Source of the DNA: Typha latifolia | Taxonomy: Eukaryota > Streptophyta > Magnoliopsida > Poales > Typhaceae | Reading direction: 5' to 3' | NCBI GenBank assembly: GCA_019914945.1 | Contig: CM034100.1 | Coordinates: 1,253,209-1,317,208 of the forward strand | Length of the DNA stretch: 64,000 bases | In this document: piece by piece, positions 12,256 through 22,843 of the stretch | How the letters are laid out: each line of letters opens with the position of its first letter | Position numbering within the stretch: the first letter of the stretch is position 1 | Position numbers and translations under genes: made by a program | The notes under the pieces: generated by a model | Told to the model about the DNA's origin: nothing | Database searches by the model: none | Seen by the model: only the letters and a program-made list of their open reading frames with translations

Positions 12256-14502
12256 ATGTCTTGCTCTGTAGGATTCGCGAGCTCGCCGGTCTTCTCCCCC
12301 TCTCGAATCCCCATCTCATTCAAGGGCTCCCCTGAAACCCTCTCCCTAACCCTAGCCGCTGCCGCCCACCATGCCCTCTCCACCGCAGACGGCTCGCCGT
12401 CGTCGTCGCCGGCAACGCGGTATCAGAGAGCAGCGAGCGGTCTCCGGGCATCTCGTGCCCTAGACTTGGAGGCGCTGTCTTCCTCTCCACCGTTGGCTTC
12501 GAGTTTGACCGGATCAGGCGGCGGTAGCTTGTCGCTGTTAAAGAGGAAGAGGCCTGCAAGGATAAGTATACCGATGGCAGAGACTTTCGTGGCTCCGGCG
12601 GGGTCGGATGGGAGGAAGGAGGTGAAGGAGGAGAGTGCACGCTACTCTGTATACTGTAAGAGAGGGAGGAAGAGGTTGGAAATGGAGGATCGATACCAGG
12701 CGCAACTCGATCTTGGTGGAGATGCCCAAAAGGTACTACTTTTAGTTTTTCTCCCTCGAGAAATTGTGCATTTTGCCGAGTGTGCTTGTTGCGTTGTGGT
12801 TTAGCATCAAATGGTTTAATCTTGGAAAGTTGAAGGATATTTAATTAGTAAAACCGGGAAATTTTGGGATTTTTGCTGTTTCATAATCTAATATGCATTT
12901 CACGAGGAAATGCCCGCGTCGAGAATAGAGAAACTTTCCAGTTGTCAAATTTCTGAAAATTGAAAGATAGTAGGTACTCAAAAGGGGGAACTTTGGAGAG
13001 AACGTTTTAGTAATTTTGAAATTTGGGTGGTTCTAGCTAGGAAATAATAGTATTTTGGGTAGTAGCGTCCACTTGACTTGCTTTTAGAAAATCTAAAGAT
13101 ACGAAGGAGTAGAGTTGGGCAAAAGTTGAAATCTTTAAACATTGGGTGGTCATAAAACTTTCTGGAATCCATGTTTAAAAGACGCAAACTTCGTCTAATA
13201 TAAAATAAAAAGATTGGACTTTTCCAAACGCTAATTTTCATGTGATTAGCGGTAGATTCTGGTGCCATGAACTGTTAGTCTGATGCAAGTACTCTTTTCG
13301 CCTTTAATTTCAGGCATTTTTTGGCATATTTGACGGGCATGGAGGTAAGAGAGCCGCCGAGTTTGCTTCAGAGAACATGGGTGAGCTTATAGCTGAGGAA
13401 CTAGACAAGGAAGGAAGAGAAAGCTCCAGTGAGATAGCCGAGGCTGTCAAGGTTGGGTACCTGAAGACAGACAAGGAGTTCTTAAAGGAGAAGGTAGGCG
13501 GAGGGACGTGTTGTGTCACAGCATTGCTTCGAGAGGGCAATCTCGTGGTTTCGAATGTAGGGGATTGCCGTGCTGTTCTGAGCTGGGAGGGGAAGGCTGA
13601 GGCCCTTACATCTGATCACCGGCCATCTCGGCAAGACGAGAGAGATCGCATTGAGAATCTTGTAAGTCTGGTTACTTCATTAACTTGGTTTTCTTCTACT
13701 TCTCTTTTAGATTTTATCAAGTAAAATAATCTTTTGTTGCGAGAAGGTGCCATTGTGTTTTATGTCTGCAAAACCTTTTAGTACATTATGGAGGGCAGCG
13801 GATAAGATTGGTGTATACTTCTTGCGCCAGTTGATTCTAGACATAACTCTTCATCATTAGTATGACGCTAGGAAATCAAAGTTGCTTTTATAAGCATCGG
13901 CTATATAAACTGCTCTAGATTTTGCTATCACTGTTTGGTTCATTTCAACTACACTTTGATCATTTAGCTTAAGTGTAAAAGAAGCGACAGTATAGTAGTT
14001 AAAAAGATCAGAATTCCTTGGTGCTTGCTAAAATAATTGCTTATGGATATGAGCTATGCATTCTTCAGGGAGGGTTTGTGGATTTCTGCCGAGGTACATG
14101 GAGAGTGCAAGGATCCCTTGCTGTATCCAGGGGGATTGGAGATTCTCATCTTAAACAGTGGGTGATACCAGATCCAGAGACCAAAATTCTCAAGATTAAA
14201 CCCAAATGCGAGTTCTTAATTCTAGCATCTGATGGTCTATGGGATAAGGTACAAATTAGTTCGAAATCTTGACTTCTAAATTCCATATTCCTCTTTTCAT
14301 CTCGAATATTGTTTGATTGAGTGAGTATGTGACATTGCAGGTTAGCAATCAGGAGGCGGTAGATATTGCTCGGCCATTGTGCGTCGAAAACGATAGTTCC
14401 ACAACACTGACTGCTTGCAAAAAGCTTGCAGATTTATCTGCGATGCGAGGATCCCTTGATGATATCAGTGTTATGATAATACAACTGCAACATTTCATCT
14501 AA
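12256..14502 (+). CDS. Clade-B protein phosphatase 2C (AP2C-like, MAPK phosphatase)
   Basis: A Ser/Thr phosphatase of the metal-dependent PP2C family. Exons 12256-12732, 13314-13661, 14069-14248 and 14341-14502 give 388 residues. Residues 1-130 are a Ser/Ala-rich extension holding [10 protein letters not shown] at 96-105, which fits the MAPK-docking (KIM) pattern of basic residues followed by I/L-x-I/L, as in Arabidopsis AP2C proteins that dephosphorylate stress MAP kinases. The catalytic core follows: [14 protein letters not shown] (134-147), [10 protein letters not shown] (161-170), [20 protein letters not shown] (239-247), [11 protein letters not shown] (290-300), ASDGLWDK (328-335) and LDDISVMII (374-382). 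All metal-binding Asp positions of the family appear present. A TATA box lies 42 bases before the ATG. It sits 1.5 kb upstream of a MAPKKK on the same strand. Substrate is inferred. Confidence 0.93.
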
Positions 14503-15863
14503 AGCAAAAAGGGTTCTCTTCTAGAGTTCATCATCCTTTCCTTGGGCACTGACTTGGTGGTAACATTAACACATTGATCAGCATTTGTTCCGCGAGTGTT
14601 TTTTTTTTTGGTAAACTTGCGGTTTAGTTAGCTCGAGTTTAGAATAGGGTAGTTTATACATCATTCTTTCTGTATCTATATTCAAATTCAATTTTAATTG
14701 TAATAAGCTGACAATGATAATAAATTTGCAGTTTTAGCAAAGTGGGGTCTTGATTTCTTTTTCCTTGTGTTTTATTATTCTTGCCGATCTATTTGACAAA
14801 ATTCGTGTTATTTAATGTGCATCCTTACTTATCGAGAATATAATAAAATAAATATTTTCACGGTAAAGATATAAATATATTGTTATCTAATATCCTATTG
14901 GAAAATAAAGAAAAAAAAAAATCTACATCACGCATTGACGCACGCACTAATTAACAACACCACCTCACTCCTTGCAGCTGTCTTTGTCTCGAAAAACGAT
15001 TCCGTAAAAGAAAATAATTTTTGCATCTGAGAGACCCTTCTATTCCTTTCTAATTTAATAAAGTGGAGAACAATAGGAGGGCATAAAGAGAGAACCTTCC
15101 GTTTCTCCAAACTTCTTTTCATTTTTCATGGGAGTGGATTCTTTGACACCCCCACATACCACAACAAGCTTCTACGTAATGATATATTATTATTATTATA
15201 AGCATCCAAAATGATCTTCCTCGTATCACGGTTCATGTCCCAATACATGCACATAACTCCTCACCCACGTCACATAAATAAGTAGATGATTTCTAGATCT
15301 CTGTTGCCACGTTAGCTCGTCCGCTCACCATCTTCTCCTCTGTCTGCCATCCACTGACATGGCCAGCATGGTTGTTGGTCCGTCGTGCCAAGATCATGAT
15401 TCGAGCCCGAACCAATAGATCCAATCCACATGGCAGAAATACTTATACACATAAATATGGACAACTTAGTTATACCGTGTGGCCTTAAACCTAACTTATG
15501 GTGCTCAAGAAACTTTATTAATTAAAATTAATTTAATATATCTGGTGGCTTAGCCTCGTGCACGTCTCCTCTTACCTATAAACACCAAGCACAAGCGTCG
15601 TGCACTCCAGACCACATCATTTGGCCACTATAGCATCTATCCACGTTGCCTCCCGCTATTATTCACACTATCCGAGTCGGGCCGGATAAGTGATAACTTA
15701 TTCTTGCGCCAACGCGCTTCTATCTACCCTTTCCATGTGGACGGTGGAGATCCACTCCCACCTCGGATAAGGATGTTATCCGCTCGTTAACTCCCACTCC
15801 ACGCCACCTCCTCCCTCACGTAAAATCAACCGTTTACGGATAAATTCCCACTCTTTCTCCGCA
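14503..15863. other. Intergenic: PP2C 3' flank and MAPKKK promoter
   Basis: No gene. The first 300 bases are the PP2C 3'UTR, with AATAAATTTGC-like signals near 14720. The rest is the promoter of the downstream kinase and carries several ACGT-core elements (CTACGTAA near 15173, CCCACGTCAC near 15265, TCACGTAA near 15816) and repeated GGATAA/TTATCC motifs from about 15680. An ORF on the minus strand at 14928-15122 shows no recognisable product. Confidence 0.5.
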
Positions 15864-15907
15864 CCACGTGGACTTATCGCTTCTTTTATCCAACCGAGCT
15901 ATATATA
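15864..15907 (+). promoter_or_regulatory. G-box and TATA box of the MAPKKK gene
   Basis: A perfect palindromic G-box, CCACGTGG, at 15864-15871 lies 28 bases before a TATA box, TATATATA, at 15900-15907. The TATA box is 56 bases before the ATG at 15964, leaving a leader of roughly 25-30 bases. G-boxes are ABRE-type binding sites for bZIP factors, and Arabidopsis MAPKKK17/18 are known to be induced by ABA, so the arrangement fits, though response to ABA here is inferred. Confidence 0.65.
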
Positions 15908-15963
15908 CAGAGAGCTCTGTTTCAATCCAGAGCTCAAGCATATCTCGCGCCTTTGCGTCGAAA

Positions 15964-17292
15964 ATGGATAAGAGGGCGGATAGCTTATCCGAAGAAGTGA
16001 ATTGGGTAAGGGGGAGTTGCATAGGAAGGGGTTCCTTTGGCATGGTTAGCTTGGCAATGTACAAATCCACTGGCCAAGTGTTCGCGGTAAAGTCGATCAA
16101 TTTGAATTCTTCGTCACTTCATTCAGTGAGTTCCTTGGAGAACGAGATCAAGATTCTCCGATCTCTTAGCTCACCTTACGTTGTCTCCTATCTCGGCGAC
16201 GATTATACTGTCGGTTGCCGGAACCTACACATGGAGTACTTGCCGGGCGGCACGGCTGCGGAGTTAGACGCCGGGAGCGCTGGAACAGACGAAATCGAAC
16301 TGCGGGGCTACGTCAGGTGCGTGACGCGAGCGTTGCGTTATCTCCACGAAGATGCTGCTACAGTGCATTGCGACGTCAAGGGCCGGAATATACTTATCCG
16401 CCGCGAGGATAACTCGGCCAAGCTATCCGACTTCGGGGCGGCGAGGAGGGTCTCGGATGTGGCCGCCGGCGGGAATCGGATCAACGGGACGCCGCTCTGG
16501 ATGGCACCCGAGGTGGCACGTGGGGAGCACCCGACGCCCGCGTCCGACGTGTGGTCGCTCGGGTGCACGGTTATCGAGATGGCCACTGGCGAACATCCAT
16601 GGCGAGATTGCGCGCACGGCGACGTCGCCGGCTTCTTGTTTCGGTTGGGATTCGGCGACGAGGTGCCGAAAGTGCCGACTTTGCTTTCCAAGGCGTGCAA
16701 GGACTTTGTGGATAAGTGTTTGAGAAGAGACCCGAGAGAGAGGTGGAGTTGCGAGCAGTTACTGCGGCATCCTTTCCTGGCAGAGGAGCCATCGCCACGT
16801 AGCGTGCTCGATTGGGCTACTTGGGACGAAGACGTTCTGATGGATAAGTGCGAGAATAGTGTTTATACTTATGACGAGATTAATTCTACTGCGAGGGAGA
16901 GGCTGAAGGAATTGGGTTCTAACGAGGGAATAGTGGGCTGGGATAGTGATGGGTGGGAATTAGTGAGGTGGATTAAAGATCCCGATAAGGTGGACGAGGA
17001 ATATGCGAATTATCTGGGTGTGGAATTGGGAGAGTGGGTTAAGAGTGAGAATAAACCCAGTTGCTCTGCTTCCAGCTGTTGCTGCTGTTCTAATTGTGAT
17101 TGCTATTGTATCAGTGAGTTGAGGTGTTCAAATTGGGTTGGGATTAGCTTGGGGTTGTTGGCTTTATGTGATTTGTTGTTAGAGATGGCAGTACTTAATG
17201 TAATCCAGTTGTTTTTTTCCACCATAATTTATTTTAAATTATACCATCAAACTCCTTTTGATCTGTATTACTTCTTTCAAATGTTATTATGA
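15964..17292 (+). CDS. MAPKKK17/18-like (MEKK subfamily) protein kinase
   Basis: An intronless Ser/Thr kinase of 442 residues. The kinase domain covers about 14-273: glycine loop GRGSFGMV (21-28), ATP-binding Lys43 in FAVKSI, Glu in ENEIKIL, catalytic HCDVKGRN (135-142), DFG (156-158), APE (181-183) and DVWSLGC. The HCD in place of HRD and the whole layout match plant MAPKKK13-20, which act above MKK3 and group-C MAPKs in ABA and stress signalling. The start is the ATG at 15964; the frame is open back to a GTG at 15868, but that lies in the G-box upstream of the TATA box. The C-terminus (366-390) is strikingly Cys-rich (SSCCCCSNCDCYC) and is followed by about 50 hydrophobic residues that look like translated 3'UTR or a membrane tail; most relatives end earlier. 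Confidence 0.9.
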   Translation: MDKRADSLSEEVNWVRGSCIGRGSFGMVSLAMYKSTGQVFAVKSINLNSSSLHSVSSLENEIKILRSLSSPYVVSYLGDDYTVGCRNLHMEYLPGGTAAELDAGSAGTDEIELRGYVRCVTRALRYLHEDAATVHCDVKGRNILIRREDNSAKLSDFGAARRVSDVAAGGNRINGTPLWMAPEVARGEHPTPASDVWSLGCTVIEMATGEHPWRDCAHGDVAGFLFRLGFGDEVPKVPTLLSKACKDFVDKCLRRDPRERWSCEQLLRHPFLAEEPSPRSVLDWATWDEDVLMDKCENSVYTYDEINSTARERLKELGSNEGIVGWDSDGWELVRWIKDPDKVDEEYANYLGVELGEWVKSENKPSCSASSCCCCSNCDCYCISELRCSNWVGISLGLLALCDLLLEMAVLNVIQLFFSTIIYFKLYHQTPFDLYYFFQMLL

Positions 17293-17719
17293 AAACCACT
17301 TCATATTCCAATAGTGAAATGCTCGATGTTGGATTTAAAAAGCATATGATCTTTCTTGTCACCTATTAATTAGGGAATAAAATTATAAGTGTTTTCTAAT
17401 TCTCCTATAGTTTTGGGCTTCACCTGGGCCCCCAGTGAAAGCCAGAAGCTTAATTGGGCTATTTGCGGCCCAATCCATAGACAACTGTGTCCTAACGGGT
17501 TTATTTTATCCAAATCCAAATGCGTCCTGATTCGACTCGACCCGATTGAGAAAATAGTGGGCTTACCTACAAAAATTCACCATACTATCCATAAACTTAA
17601 AACCCTAGCACCAAATTCTTCTCCAATCCAACCTCCTTTTTAATAGCTCCATCTCTCTCTCACACACACACTCTCTCTCTACTGCTTCTACTGCTACTGC
17701 TACTGCTACTGCTACTTGA
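17293..17719 (+). promoter_or_regulatory. RanBP1 promoter with Site II cluster and telo-box
   Basis: The 430 bases between the kinase and RanBP1 contain five Site II-type elements: TGGGCT at 17414-17419, TGGGCC at 17425-17430, TGGGCT at 17455-17460, GGCCCA at 17467-17472 (reverse) and TGGGCT at 17558-17563. A telo-box AAACCCTA follows at 17600-17607. No TATA box is evident. This combination is typical of plant genes expressed in dividing cells, such as PCNA and ribosomal-protein genes, and fits RanBP1. Confidence 0.65.
17653..17716. repeat. CT/CA tract and (CTGCTA)n in the RanBP1 leader
   Basis: A CT/CA-rich stretch at 17653-17680 passes into about four CTGCTA-type hexamers ending three bases before the RanBP1 ATG. 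It lies in the 5' leader, not in the protein. Confidence 0.8.
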
Positions 17720-20700
17720 ATGGCGAGCATCGATCCCCAGCACCGAGAGGAGGAAGAGACCTCTGAGCCCACAGCGGGAGACGACGAAGACACAGGCGCC
17801 CAGATTGCCCCCATCGTCAAGCTCGAGGAGGTGGCCGTCACCACTGGCGAGGAAGAGGAGGACGTACTTATCGATCTGTGAGCTCTTCGTTATCGCTCTA
17901 CTAGATCCTATGGTTTCTCATTTCTTTCATCTTATTCTATTTGTTTGACCGCATCTTGATCGATCTGGGTTCTTTTGGTGGGCACTAGGAAGGCGAAGCT
18001 TTACCGGTATGATAAAGAGGGGAAACAGTGGAAGGAACGGGGAACCGGGACCGTGAAGCTTCTCAAGCACAAGGAGACTGGGAAAGTCCGGTTGGTTATG
18101 AGGCAGTCCAAGACTCTCAAGATTTGTGCCAATCATTTAGGTCCTTTTTTTCTTCTTTAAGAAAATTCATCAACATTACCTTACTTTCAGCGCTGCAAAC
18201 GTGAACTTATTGTTGTTTGATCCGTTTTTGGACGCAGTTGTTTCGACGACCAAGATGCAGGAGCACGCAGGGAGTGATAAGTCCTGCGTCTGGCACGCTA
18301 CGGATTTTTCTGATGGGGAATTGAAGGAGGAGATGTTTGCTATCCGATTTCAATCTGTAGAGAGTGAGTTTGTCTTCCCATCCCTTGGTTCGTTTGTGAT
18401 AAATAAATTTACTTGGAATTTATCTGACAATATGGTGCCTGTATGTACGAATCTGGTTAAAGTTGTATAATATTTTGTCTTTCTACTAGCATTAAGAAGT
18501 AATCAGGTTTGGCTGTTGCATGTGCGAGTTGGTAGTAAAGAGTATCTGGAGTTGATTATGTATGTAGTTATGTAAGTTTGTGACATGTGAGAGAGGAAAA
18601 ATAGACAATGCCTGTTTCATGGTTAAAATATGTTTGACGATGGAGCGATGCTCTTGTCCTTCTGATTGTTCCTGTGAATGATTAGAGATTGACTTGTTTC
18701 GTCATCTGAAGATGAACTAAGTTTTAAACCAATCAGTCAAATGTAAACCGTTCACTCTGTCTAATCTTTTCTACCAGGTCAATGTTTTACTTTGTTCTCA
18801 TGTAGTTGGGAGTCCCCCATTCCTAGCAAAGGCCAACAGTCAGCCGTCTTTTAGTACATGGTACCCTAGTGATAATGATTGAGACGGCATGTTTGCCTTT
18901 TTTTTATTAATATTAATATTAGTATTATGTTTCTTTTTCCTTTTGTTGGAAGTTCACATTGATACTTTTATCAATGTTGTGAAAAGCTCCTGTTGTATGC
19001 GGGCAGTCATGTGTGACTACATAGTGCCTATGCAGTATGCAGGAGCATATATGGTCTAGCAATACAAATATTTAAAAATAAAGTAGATATAATTTACCTA
19101 TCTAGTTTATTGAATATTTTAGCATAATAAGCTAAGAAATACGTAAAAGTTGTAGTAATATATGGAGTCATTTTCATAATATTCTATCAACTAAGGATGC
19201 TAATTTCTAATCATATAGTTAATAATTATTTCAAGTATAATAAGTTGTTAGTTGTGTATATAATATTAATCAATAAAAAATTATTATGAAGCGCTATGAA
19301 TATCTCACCTATATGACAATGCTTTCATAAGTATATGCCATCGATCAGTGGTCATTGGCGGTCAATATGCGGGCATATATGTGTATGCAGTCCTCATATG
19401 CTGTCAATATGCAGGTACATGTGTATGCAATCTACATATGCAGCCTATATGCTGTTGGATAACTTGGATCATATACGAGGAATGCATAATACATATATGG
19501 GGTGGTCTATGAAGCACACACACGTCAATTCTCTTGCTGTGGATGTGTTTGACATGTGTCGGACATCAAAACGCGTTGGATGCAGCTCCGACATGTGTCA
19601 AACACGCCAAAAGTATCCAAAATTATGTAAAATAACAAATTGGATATGGCGTGGACATTGTAAGACTTAGCGGACACGTATCATATATGGTGTGGAAACA
19701 TCATGGGTTATTGGTTTGAATTTTTGATAGAGTGATTGTTTATCCAAACTAATAACCTACTAAATTAAAGTTAACCGACAAACCCTCAATTCCCTTACCA
19801 TTCAGATGCCTCATCCTTGCAATTTTCCTTGCTTTAAAATTCCTTGCAATATCCTTTTTGAGAAGACAGACTATAGAAGCCGGTGACGGTGGTGGCAGGT
19901 GATGACGGAGAGTGGTTGTAGCATCCTCTCTTTCTCTCTGTTTATTTTCCTTCCACAGTGAATGTACAAAATGGAGTTGCATGCTAGTTTTTGGACATGT
20001 GGATGCGTCATGTTTTTGATAGTATAAGTGCCATGCAACCAAGCTATTGAGAAGTCAAAAAATTGCATGAATGCTTGTAATGCCTTTGGACATGTGGATA
20101 AAATCTTTGATTTTGAGCATGTAGATATATTTTTATGATTTTGTGATGTCATGATATTTTGATATACAGTACAATTTATTATTTGACATGCATCAATAAA
20201 CTATATATATACAGTTTATTTATTTAGTGTTGTATCCTAGACATGTCAATATCTTTTTTTCTTCTTCAATATTTGCTGTCTATATTGTAATGTGTGTACC
20301 ATGTCTGTGTCTCATAGGGAGCGGTCGGCCCACATTGACCGCATATGCAACTGTATATGCGGTCAATTCATCCGTTAATATGCACTTTGATATTTTATTT
20401 TTGGCTACTATAAATCCTGGCTCCTTATTTGGGTTGTTACTTGATTTGACTTCTGTTTCAATATGTTATTTTGCTGGCGGAAGATACTTGCCTTTTTTAT
20501 CCACACAGTTATTAGCTTGATCAAACATTGGATATGTCATATGGCATCTTTGTGTAATGCATGCTTAGGGTAGTGTTGGCGAGTGACAATAATCTTAAGT
20601 TAGAGGGACAAGGACTTCTTACGGTGTCTTTAAAAAACCAGGAATCCGGGTTGTATTGCTTTTATATGAGGATGTTCACATGCTTGAGGTGAACTAGGTA

Positions 20701-21279
20701 TTCAGAATGCAGTGATAACATCTTGACTGTAGGTCCTAATTTACATGACTCCTTTTCGCTTCACTTCTTTACCTTGTTTATGATGGTGTGGTAATTTGAT
20801 AATGCCCATTAGTAGTTGCATTTGAATATATCCATATATCTGCGATAGCAAGGCCAATTGTGTCCACTACTGTTTGTGACATAATGTTATTGGGACTTTC
20901 CATCCAATTGGCATCATGTCAGCAATCCTTTTATGTGCTATATTGTAGAGAGGAGTTATTGTTTATGATATTCTTTTTCTTAAGACCGTTTACAACATTG
21001 TTTTGTTGCTTCATTCGAACTTTTATAAATATTTTGATTTTCTCAGACTGCAAGAAGTTCACCGAGATGGTTGATGAGATTGCTGAATCTGTTGGGAAGA
21101 ATGAAGAGAAAGAGAGCAAAGATGCTTCATCGGCTGCTGAACTTTTGGAGAAGTTGAGTGTCGGTGAAAGCAAATATGAGGACAGTGGAGCAATTGAGGT
21201 GTCTGATGCTGTCAATAAGAAGGAAGACAAAAAGCAGGAGGCAGAAAAAAAAACCAGCGAACCATCTTCCACAGTGTAG
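17720..21279 (+). CDS. RANBP1: Ran-binding protein 1 (RanBP1)
   Basis: A cytosolic Ran-GTP binding protein that stimulates RanGAP and so completes nuclear transport cycles. Exons 17720-17877, 17989-18140, 18238-18363 and 21047-21279 give 222 residues, matching plant RanBP1 (about 220-230). After an acidic N-terminus, the Ran-binding domain covers about 30-160: [35 protein letters not shown], then [16 protein letters not shown] and FQSVENCKKF. The C-terminal 60 residues are Lys/Glu-rich and probably disordered. Introns 1 and 2 are about 100 bases, but intron 3 is 2683 bases and holds repeat-like sequence. The promoter carries Site II and telo-box motifs. Splice phases all close correctly. Confidence 0.95.
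19361..19441. repeat. Two-copy ~40 bp tandem repeat in RanBP1 intron 3
   Basis: Copy 1 (19361-19402) and copy 2 (19403-19441) both start GTCAATATGC and share GTGTATGCA and CATATGC blocks, with a few substitutions and small gaps. Related TATGCAGG-type words also occur at 18997-19050 in the same intron, suggesting a degenerate mobile-element remnant. Confidence 0.65.
20335..20366. repeat. Near-perfect hairpin in RanBP1 intron 3
   Basis: A 14-base arm TTGACCGCATATGC (20335-20348) is followed after four bases by its near-perfect inverted copy GTATATGCGGTCAA (20353-20366), one mismatch. GCGGTCAAT also occurs about 980 bases upstream at 19358-19366 in the opposite sense to 20333-20342, so the two may mark the ends of one decayed element. 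Confidence 0.6.
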
Positions 21280-22480
21280 GCAGGCCTGAGGTAGTGCCGC
21301 CCTTGGAGCTCATATATTGTCATACTCACTTTCTCCAGGCTGGTCATCTTCTTCAAATCTCCTGGAAAGAGGTTTAAGATTTGCTTCTCAGTTTGGAATT
21401 CTGAAGTTAATGTCATGTAATGGACTGCTGAAACCTTCAGCTGCTTTATTAAGGTCAGTCTTGTTTAGTCCTAGTAAGTCGGTTATGACTTCGGTCTTCT
21501 TATATTGGTTGATGTTGCGATTTTTTTCATGTGGGCATTTTGTAAGTCTTCCAGTTTTGCCAAATTGAACGTTTTTTTTTAAAGTTCACTATTATTTCGA
21601 TATTTGAGTAATACAGTGAATGTTGTGACATTGTCATTATAACTATCATGCATTCTATTGGAAATAAGACTAGCTTTTGTTTGAGTGAATGTTGTAACGG
21701 TGATTCATATGATTGTGATATGTAATCTAGTACTTGCCTATCGGCCAATATCAATTCCATTAGCCTAACATGTCGATTCATGTCACTATAAGCTTTTCTT
21801 ATTAACATACTAATCAGCAGATAAGTTTTTTTTTCAAAAAAATAAAAATAAAATGTGCATATTTAGTTACATACGTTTGTACTTGTATCATCGTTGTGAA
21901 ATTGCAAGCCGTCTGTCGTAATTGCTAGCTGGATTCCATGTCCCCATGCATGCACTCAAGAGAGTTAGCTTGACAGGTTTCATCATACTCACATGGTGAG
22001 ATTACTATGGGACATTAAAGCCGTGTCTTTTTATCCTGCATTTTAGACAAAAGCTATGCAGCTAGGATTAGGAATGCTATGTTCATCATTCCTTTTTGCA
22101 AACACTTTACCTGCACGAATATTAGCGGATGATAAAAATACAATTGTCAGATTTATAGTTTTAAGTTTGTCGTGGAATGTCTAACTGAGCCTTAGCTCAA
22201 AAAGTTTCCACAGTCAACGGTCATTCCTATGGCTAATGACGAGTAAGTAGGAGTTTCTTTTCCTCTTTTTTTACCCCTTATGAAGTTATGTTCACTTGGC
22301 TATGCTTACCTCTAGGACCATTTTCTTTCTGTCGAGAGAATTGGAGACACCATACGTAGTGATTTTGATGTATTACTAAGCATTCTTGAAATCGAGAATA
22401 TATATACTTGTTGATTAAAAGAGTAAATAGGTCTTCATTCGATCTAATAGTTGTTAGTTACCCCCATCTCTCTTTTATCT

Positions 22481-22522
22481 CTCACTCACTCACTCACTCA
22501 CTCACTCACTCACTCACTCACT
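22481..22522. repeat. (CTCA)n microsatellite
   Basis: About ten uninterrupted CTCA tetramers in intergenic DNA. Confidence 0.95.
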
Positions 22523-22843
22523 GTCTCTATGGAAAGTTGGGTCATAAATATAACAGACTTTCCAGCGTTGTGTTTGGCTGTCCACGTGTCGCATATCCTC
22601 CTGGATAGGATACTCGATTGCAATTGCTGAAGGAGTGCAGTAAGGCCCAACTCCTGTACACGAAGCACAGAGCAACAACAGTGGGATAAAAATCTTATCC
22701 TATGGTCAACTGTCCAAGATTTTCATGATCCAAAACTGTTAACGGATAGAACTTATTCTGTTGGCGGATTCACTCTATTTCCAATGCAGTGGGTCCGGAT
22801 TTGTGCATCAAATGGCTCTTTGGAGATTATTAATACGATTAAT

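Noticed and set aside
15868..15963. Longer N-terminus for the MAPKKK (32 extra residues)
   Set aside because: The frame starts at a GTG inside the G-box and contains the TATA box; the ATG at 15964 gives the family start.
22481..22522. Regular short repeats that might suggest a CRISPR-like array
   Set aside because: A simple CTCA microsatellite without spacers, in a plant nuclear genome.
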